A DNA stretch of 64,000 nucleotides from Henriciella mobilis. GTDB taxonomy: Bacteria > Pseudomonadota > Alphaproteobacteria > Caulobacterales > Hyphomonadaceae. The notes under the pieces were generated by a model. The model did no database searches. It was not told the DNA's origin and was given only the letters and a program-made list of their open reading frames with translations. Each line of letters opens with the position of its first letter. The stretch's first letter is position 1. The DNA lies in assembly GCF_003576315.1 (NCBI RefSeq), contig NZ_QWFZ01000003.1:744001-808000 (forward strand). The letters run 5' to 3'. Of this stretch, positions 58,065 through 64,000 are shown one piece after another. A program made the position numbers and the translations under genes.

Positions 58065-59954
58065 CTAGCCCCCATTGAAGTGCCCGTAGATCTTTTCGGC
58101 GAGCGCGCGATTGATGCCCTCCACGGCTTCCAGATCGACAAGCTTTGCCCGCGATACGCCCTTCGCAGACCCGAAGTGGTGCAGCAAGGCTTTCTTGCGC
58201 GTCGGGCCAATCCCTTCGATCTCATCCAGCGGCGAAGTGCGGATATCGGCGGACCGCTTTGAGCGGTGGGTGCCGATGGCCCAGCGGTGGGCTTCGTCGC
58301 GCAGGCGCTGAAGATAGTAGAGGACGGGCGTGTCCGGAGGCAGCGTGAAGGGCGCCTTGCCTGGCCGGAAGAATTTCTCGCGCCCGGCATTGCGGTCCGG
58401 GCCTTTGGCGATAGAGACCAGCGTGATGTCGTCCGGCCCAAGGCCCAGCTCGTCCAGCGTTTCCAGGGTCGCGCTGAGCTGGCCGAGGCCGCCATCGATC
58501 AGGACAAGGTCGGGATAGGTTTCCAGTTCCTGCATGGGCAGGCCGGCCTCATCGGCCTCCTTCAGGAGGCGCTTGAAGCGGCGGCGCATGACTTCCCGCA
58601 TCATCCCGTAATCATCGCCCGGCTCGAGGGCTGTGTCCTTGATGTTGAACTTCCGGTACTGGCCCTTGATGAAGCCCTCCGGGCCGGCGACCACCATGCC
58701 GCCGACGGCGTTTGAGCCCTGGATGTGGCTGTTGTCGTAGACCTCGATGCGTTTCGGCATGTCCTTGAGGTCGAAGGCCTTGGCGAGGTCCTTCAACAGT
58801 CTTTGCTGGCTGGCGGTTTCGGAGAGTTTTCGTGACAGGGCCTCGCTGGCATTGCGGCTTGCCTGGGCGACCAGTTCGCGCTTGTCGCCGCGCTGCGGCG
58901 TGCGAATCTCGATCTTGCGGCCGGCCTTCAGCTCCAGCGCTTCTGCGATCAGCGTATCCTGGTCGGGCACCTCATTGGTGAGGATCAGCCGGGGCGGCGG
59001 GCGCTTGTCGTAGAATTGCACCAGGAAGGCAGAGAGGATCTCCCCGGCTGTCTCTTCCTTTTCATGGCGGGGAAAGTGAATTGTCGCGCCCCAGTTCTGG
59101 CCGGCGCGGATGAAGAAGACCTGCACGGCCGACTGGCCGCCCTCCATGGCGATGGCGAAGATGTCTGCCTCTTCGATTCCGTCCGGATTCACGTCCTGCT
59201 GAGCGCGCACATGGGCCAGCGCGCGGATGCGGTCGCGCAGGCTGGCGGCGCGTTCGAAGTCCATCGCCTCGGCTGCAGCTTCCATGTCCCTGGCGAGTTC
59301 GGCCTGCAGGTCGCCGCTCTTGCCTTTGAGGAAGTCGGTCGCCTGGTTGGCGAGCTGGGTGTATTCCGCCTCGCTGACTTTCCCGACACAAGGGGCCGAG
59401 CAGCGCTTGATCTGGTGCAGCATGCACGGCCGGGAGCGGACGGAGAAGACGCTGTCCTCGCAGGTTCTTAAAAGGAACGCTTTCTGCAGCGTATCGAGCG
59501 TCCGTGTGACGGCGCCCGCGCTGGCAAAGGGCCCGAAATAGTCGCCGCGATCCTGCTTGGACCCGCGATACTTCAGGATCTGCGGATAGTCGTGGTCGCG
59601 CCGGATCAGGATATAGGGAAAGGACTTGTCGTCCCGCAGCAGGATGTTGAAGCGGGGTTTGAGTGATTTGATCAGGCTTGCTTCCAGCAGCAGCGCTTCG
59701 GTTTCGGTCTCCGTGACGACGAATTCCATGCGGGCTGTCAGTGCGATCATCGCGGCAATGCGCTGGGTATGGCCGCCAAGGCGCGCATAGTTGGAGACGC
59801 GGGCTTTCAGGTTCCGCGCCTTGCCGACATACAGCACCTCATCCTTGGCCCCGAACATGCGGTAGACGCCCGGCTTTGCGGGCAGGCGCTTGAGATTGTC
59901 CTTGATGACATCAACGCCCCGTCGGGCAGGCTGTGAGGAGGCAGTGTCCGGCAT
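58065..59954 (-). CDS. uvrC: Excinuclease ABC subunit C
   Basis: This 629-residue nuclease makes the 3' and 5' incisions in nucleotide excision repair. It has the GIY-YIG-type domain ([34 protein letters not shown]), the Cys-rich segment [17 protein letters not shown], a UVR motif around [18 protein letters not shown], the RNase H-like endonuclease domain with [19 protein letters not shown], and C-terminal HhH motifs ([17 protein letters not shown]). It is complete and followed by pgsA. Confidence 0.97.
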   Translation of the reverse strand: MPDTASSQPARRGVDVIKDNLKRLPAKPGVYRMFGAKDEVLYVGKARNLKARVSNYARLGGHTQRIAAMIALTARMEFVVTETETEALLLEASLIKSLKPRFNILLRDDKSFPYILIRRDHDYPQILKYRGSKQDRGDYFGPFASAGAVTRTLDTLQKAFLLRTCEDSVFSVRSRPCMLHQIKRCSAPCVGKVSEAEYTQLANQATDFLKGKSGDLQAELARDMEAAAEAMDFERAASLRDRIRALAHVRAQQDVNPDGIEEADIFAIAMEGGQSAVQVFFIRAGQNWGATIHFPRHEKEETAGEILSAFLVQFYDKRPPPRLILTNEVPDQDTLIAEALELKAGRKIEIRTPQRGDKRELVAQASRNASEALSRKLSETASQQRLLKDLAKAFDLKDMPKRIEVYDNSHIQGSNAVGGMVVAGPEGFIKGQYRKFNIKDTALEPGDDYGMMREVMRRRFKRLLKEADEAGLPMQELETYPDLVLIDGGLGQLSATLETLDELGLGPDDITLVSIAKGPDRNAGREKFFRPGKAPFTLPPDTPVLYYLQRLRDEAHRWAIGTHRSKRSADIRTSPLDEIEGIGPTRKKALLHHFGSAKGVSRAKLVDLEAVEGINRALAEKIYGHFNGG

Positions 59955-60007
59955 GGCGTCAATTTAGGCGGTGTCGGCGCTGACGACCAGACGCGTGTCT
60001 GCTGATC

Positions 60008-60319
60008 CTAGTTGAAGACGAAGGACAGGCTGCCTGCGCCGGAGTCCAGCATCCAGCCAAGGCCGAAGGCGAAGATCATGACCGTGAACAGCGATCCGCC
60101 GAAATGCTTGCCGCCGCCGGCATCGCTTCGCATGGACATGCGGAAGATCAGCATCAGGAGGAACAGGACCAGCAGGCATCCGATGACGAGCTGTTCGCCG
60201 TCGCTTCTGCGGCTGAACCACAGCGCCGCTTCCTGCCACCAATAGCGAATCTCGCCGTCCAGGCGGCGCGCAATCGTCTCAAAGGAAGAGGCTGACAGAT
60301 GAGTGATGATGCCTGACAT
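60008..60319 (-). CDS. Small membrane protein upstream of uvrC
   Basis: This 103-residue protein has two hydrophobic segments (LVIGCLLVLFLLMLIFRM and LFTVMIFAFGLGWMLDSG) and an N-terminal amphipathic part with ARRLDGEIRYWWQEAALWF. The start at ATG 60319 is chosen over a longer frame because the extra 13 residues look non-coding. It lies 53 bp before uvrC in the same direction and may be co-transcribed. Family not recognised. Confidence 0.62.
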   Translation of the reverse strand: MSGIITHLSASSFETIARRLDGEIRYWWQEAALWFSRRSDGEQLVIGCLLVLFLLMLIFRMSMRSDAGGGKHFGGSLFTVMIFAFGLGWMLDSGAGSLSFVFN

Positions 60320-60413
60320 GGTTCTGGCAGTCTGATTGCGATGCTTCCTAGCCCCCAAGCCGCGCGCCTTTATGCGCCCGCACCCGCAAACGAACCGTAA
60401 AACCGGTGCGTCA

Positions 60414-61720
<1,307 letters not shown>

Positions 61721-61749
61721 GGGTGTTCAATCGTTCGAAGTTTAGGTAT

Positions 61750-61840
61750 AGATAAAGTTTATATCTCGACGGCATGTTATCGATTTGGGCAGGCGCCCGG
61801 TCATCCCCATCTCATCTGACATCAAACAGTCAAATGTCAG
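61750..61840 (+). promoter_or_regulatory. dps leader: operator-like dyad and ribosome-site hairpin
   Basis: AGATAAAGTTTATATCT (61750-61766) is an AT-rich dyad with TATA-like promoter elements around it. Further on, CTGACAT (61816-61822) and ATGTCAG (61834-61840) form an inverted repeat with an 11-nt loop, and its 3' arm overlaps the AGGAG ribosome site of dps. The first may be bound by a stress regulator and the second may control translation. Confidence 0.4.
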
Positions 61841-61850
61841 GAGATGATCG

Positions 61851-62315
61851 ATGTCTGTCGATATCGGAATTGAGCAAGAGGATCGCAGTGCATCCATTGA
61901 AGCCCTGCGCAATGTCCTCGGCGACACCTATGCGCTGTATTTCAAGACGCATGGTTACCACTGGAATGTGACCGGGCCGCGCTTCAAGGCGCTGCACGAG
62001 CTGTTCATGGAGCAGTATACCGAGCTCTGGCAGGCGCTTGACGAGCTGGCCGAGCGTATTCGCGCCCTTGGCGCCTTTGCGCCAATGTCCAGCGAAGAGG
62101 TGCTGTCCCATGCCTCGATCAAGCCGGACAATGGCGTCCCGGATGCAGAAGACATGATAAATAACCTCGTGCGCGGGAACGAAACCCTGGCGCAAGTTGC
62201 CAAGAAAGGCGTCAAAGTCGCGGAGGCCGGTGACGACACAGTGACGGCCGATCTGCTCACCCAGCGGGCCGCCATCGCCGAGAAGACGGCCTGGATGCTG
62301 CGCGCCAGCCTTTAA
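61851..62315 (+). CDS. dps: Dps-family DNA-binding ferritin-like protein
   Basis: This 154-residue protein forms 12-mers that bind DNA and oxidise and store iron, protecting against peroxide. The ferroxidase residues lie in THGYHWNVTGPRFKALHELF and LWQALDELAERIRALG. The N-terminal tail is short and acidic, so DNA binding may be weak. AGGAG before ATG 61851 overlaps a hairpin arm. A bidirectional terminator follows. Confidence 0.95.
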   Translation: MSVDIGIEQEDRSASIEALRNVLGDTYALYFKTHGYHWNVTGPRFKALHELFMEQYTELWQALDELAERIRALGAFAPMSSEEVLSHASIKPDNGVPDAEDMINNLVRGNETLAQVAKKGVKVAEAGDDTVTADLLTQRAAIAEKTAWMLRASL

Positions 62316-62340
62316 GGTCCTGAAAAAATGACAAAAAAAG

Positions 62341-62368
62341 GCCCGGCAGCGAATAAATCGCGCCGGGC
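62341..62368. terminator. Terminator downstream of dps, strongest on the minus strand
   Basis: GCCCGGC-A-GCGA pairs with TCGC-GCCGGGC around ATAAA. On the plus strand the following bases are TTGTT; on the minus strand the run is TTTTTTTGTCATTTTTT, a much better T-tract. It therefore may end both dps and a transcript coming from the LysR side. Confidence 0.82.
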
Positions 62369-62520
62369 TTGTTCAGTTCGGTTCCTATTTGGAGGGAGGA
62401 AACGCACAATCGGAGGACGATGTGCTAAGGCCGGAACCAAGGCTCAGCCGAGAGGTAGGGCGGTCATCTGCGTATGTGAAGATGCGAATCAGTAGCCAAG
62501 CCATGCGTTCGTGCATGGCT
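62341..62520 (-). ncRNA. Possible C-rich non-coding transcript or lysR 3' UTR
   Basis: Between the lysR stop and the strong minus-strand terminator lie about 190 bp without a gene. Read on the minus strand it has a perfect 8-bp hairpin AGCCATGC/GCATGGCT (62499-62520) and the stretch TTTCCTCCCTCC shortly before the terminator, again a C-rich segment able to pair with ribosome sites. No clear promoter is seen, so it could be an independent sRNA or one released from the lysR mRNA. Confidence 0.35.
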
Positions 62521-62527
62521 GCGTCGG

Positions 62528-63442
62528 CTAGCTTGCCCGAAGTTGCAGATTTTCTCTTCGGATCGCGTCAACTTCTGCGGTCAGGAAGTCCCGGAAGGTG
62601 GCAATCCGCTTCGAGCGCTTGAGGTCGCTCGGGTAGATAAAGAACAGGTCGAAAGTCGGCCCCGTATGATCGGGCAGGACGCGGACGAGGCGCGGCACGG
62701 CGCTCGCCATATAGTCCGGCAAGTCGGCAATGCCGATCCCGGCTTCGACGGCCCGCAGCATGGCCGGGACATTTCGCACCATCAGCGTCGCCTTGCGCGG
62801 CAGGGTATCGTCCCGCCCGACACGCTGCGCCCAGCTCATCGCATCAAGCGGGGTATTCTCCGTGCCGTAGCCGATGATCCGGTGATTATCGAGGTCCTGA
62901 GGTGTGCGCGGCGTGCCGTGGGCTTTCAGGTATTCGGGCGAGGCATAGAGATTGGTTGCCACGGTTCCGAGCTTGCGCTGGATCAGGTCCGACTTGTCAG
63001 CCGCCCACAGGCGAATGGCGCATTCGGCTTCCAGCTTCAGCAGGTCGTAGGATTCGCCGTCATCGAGGCGAAGATCGATCCGCATGCCCGGATGGGCGTT
63101 GATGAAATTGCCGAGACGCGGCACCAGCCAGGTCGAGCCGAAGGCGACCGGAGCGGTCACGACAAGGTCGCCCTGCGCCACATCCTGCTGGTCGCGAAGC
63201 GCGGCGTTGGCCGATTGCGCGGCGGCGGCCATATCCATGGTCGAGCGGTGCAGCGTGTGGCCAGCGTCGGTAAGCACCAGTCCGCGTGCATGGCGTTGGA
63301 AGAGGGACACGCCCAGCTGCTCTTCAAGCGCGGAGATCTGCCGCGAGACAGCCGACTGGGAAATTCCCAGCCGCTCACCGGCGGCAGTCAGGCTTCCGGC
63401 TTCCGCCGCAGCGTGAAAGGATTTCAACTTGTCCCAGTCCAT
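62528..63442 (-). CDS. LysR-family transcriptional regulator
   Basis: This 304-residue regulator has an N-terminal winged HTH (WDKLKSFHAAAEAGSLTAAG, LGISQSAVSRQISALEEQLG, LFQRHARGLVLTDAG) and a periplasmic-binding-like effector domain (DLVVTAPVAFGSTWLVPRLG, VRNVPAMLRAVEAGIGIADL). Its effector is unknown. ATG 63442 (MDWDKL) is chosen by family similarity; ATG 63451 is only three codons earlier. It is followed by a C-rich untranslated region and a terminator. Confidence 0.92.
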   Translation of the reverse strand: MDWDKLKSFHAAAEAGSLTAAGERLGISQSAVSRQISALEEQLGVSLFQRHARGLVLTDAGHTLHRSTMDMAAAAQSANAALRDQQDVAQGDLVVTAPVAFGSTWLVPRLGNFINAHPGMRIDLRLDDGESYDLLKLEAECAIRLWAADKSDLIQRKLGTVATNLYASPEYLKAHGTPRTPQDLDNHRIIGYGTENTPLDAMSWAQRVGRDDTLPRKATLMVRNVPAMLRAVEAGIGIADLPDYMASAVPRLVRVLPDHTGPTFDLFFIYPSDLKRSKRIATFRDFLTAEVDAIRRENLQLRAS

Positions 63443-63516
63443 CTGTAACATGGCTTGGCATACGGATTATCCCGAGGGCAAGCGGATAATGTGCTGCGGC
63501 TGCGAAGGTGCGCCGC

Positions 63517-64000
63517 TTACTGGCTGACCCAGAGAATGCGGGCCAGCCAAAGGATTTCGTCAGGTTTGAAGGTCCGTACCGGGTGATCGGGATTGAGTGA
63601 AATCAGTTCGACCTGACGCTCGGTCTGCCGGCCAAGAACCTTCGCCATGACCTCGCCGCTGGCTGTCTTGGCGACGACGCGGTCGCCGCGCCGCAGCTGC
63701 GCGCCGGGGGCGACAATGATGCGGTCGCCGGCTCTGTAGGCCGGCTCCATGCTGTCGCCTGAAATCTCGAGTGCATAGACAGGTTCATCCCCGAGGCCGG
63801 GAAACCGGACCTCGTCCCAGCCGCCGCCGGCGGGAAAGCCCGCATCGTCGAAGAAGCCGTCGGCGCCGGCCTGTGCGAAACCGATCAGCGGGGCGGTCGG
63901 GCCGCGCCGGCCTTCGATGAGCGCTGCGAAATCGTCCATGCCCGCCCCGACCGCATCCAGGGCGCGCGCAATGCTTTCGGTTGATGGCCAGCGCGGGCGT
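63517..64000 (-). CDS. S24/LexA-like repressor with truncated HTH domain (cut by window edge)
   Basis: The frame is open through base 64000, so the N-terminal HTH is cut off. The visible part begins with the end of an HTH (RWPSTESIARALDAVGAG), then a linker and a LexA/CI-type peptidase S24 domain with the nucleophile Ser in EISGDSMEPAYRAGDRII and the Lys in RGDRVVAKTASGEV. Such proteins repress genes until self-cleavage or work as non-cleaving regulators. An internal ATG 63939 could be mistaken for the start. Other features of a phage are absent. Confidence 0.85.
   Translation of the reverse strand, partial: RPRWPSTESIARALDAVGAGMDDFAALIEGRRGPTAPLIGFAQAGADGFFDDAGFPAGGGWDEVRFPGLGDEPVYALEISGDSMEPAYRAGDRIIVAPGAQLRRGDRVVAKTASGEVMAKVLGRQTERQVELISLNPDHPVRTFKPDEILWLARILWVSQ

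Noticed and set aside
63517..64000. Prophage repressor marking a phage at the right edge
   Set aside because: Only one S24 regulator is visible, with no integrase, structural or lysis genes; such regulators are also common chromosomal genes.

Overview
The window is 64 kb of dense, high-GC chromosomal DNA from an aerobic alphaproteobacterium. CpdR, RegA/RegB with an Sco protein, COQ9 next to rpsU, a CYP153 P450, an intracellular polyhydroxyalkanoate depolymerase and a PutA lacking an obvious DNA-binding domain together suggest the Hyphomonadaceae (Hyphomonas or Henriciella type) or a close relative. This placement is inferred from gene content and protein style, not from a database search. I see no prophage, CRISPR array, integrase-bearing island or insertion sequence. 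Both window edges cut genes: a PstS-like protein on the left and an S24-type repressor on the right. No stretch longer than 300 bases lacks a gene; the longest gaps (7587-7849, 49316-49580, 51092-51326, 62316-62527) are described as features or findings where something could be seen.

Layout. 1-9.9 kb: pstS end, a GT4 glycosyltransferase, putA, a DUF3298-type lipoprotein, a serine hydrolase, and nrdA with an NrdR-like box and a strong terminator. 10-18.5 kb: hrpB helicase, a GT2 glycosyltransferase, membrane proteins, an AGCS symporter with a large insertion, xerD preceded by an 11-bp repeat array, and small envelope proteins. 18.6-24.2 kb: a CoA-ester lyase-like aldolase, two tandem Cys-rich TonB-C-like secreted proteins, dodecin, an NTF2-like protein, GNAT, accA, a REPIN-like repeat and a DksA-type zinc finger protein. 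24.2-35.2 kb: a NatAB-like ABC exporter, rpsU with no canonical start codon, coq9, a quinone-reductase-like flavoprotein, a DUF389-OmpA fusion, an APC permease, purEK, a GGDEF protein, a DUF465 protein and a degenerate SDR.

35-49 kb: CYP153, DUF2244, nth, regB-regA with divergent sco, phaZ with PhaR-like operators, then a minus-strand series xre-hisN-glnD-murJ-trpS-pcuAC. 49-56 kb: a candidate small RNA, N-formylglutamate amidohydrolase, cpdR, tRNA-Val, an HTTM/DCC pair, and an apparent operon of a 26-aa membrane peptide, a CaCA antiporter, an SDR and threonine aldolase. 56-64 kb: NUDIX, a DsbA-like protein, pgsA, uvrC, aspartate aminotransferase, dps, a possible second C-rich non-coding transcript, a LysR regulator and the truncated S24 regulator.

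Most genes are core metabolism and housekeeping. The less ordinary signals lie between genes: a compact sRNA candidate with a promoter, two hairpins, an exposed CCTCCC segment and a terminator (about 49481-49560); the ATC start of rpsU; the 11-bp tandem array before xerD; Shine-Dalgarno-overlapping hairpins before dps and the 34.4-kb SDR; and palindromic operators at phaZ and CYP153.
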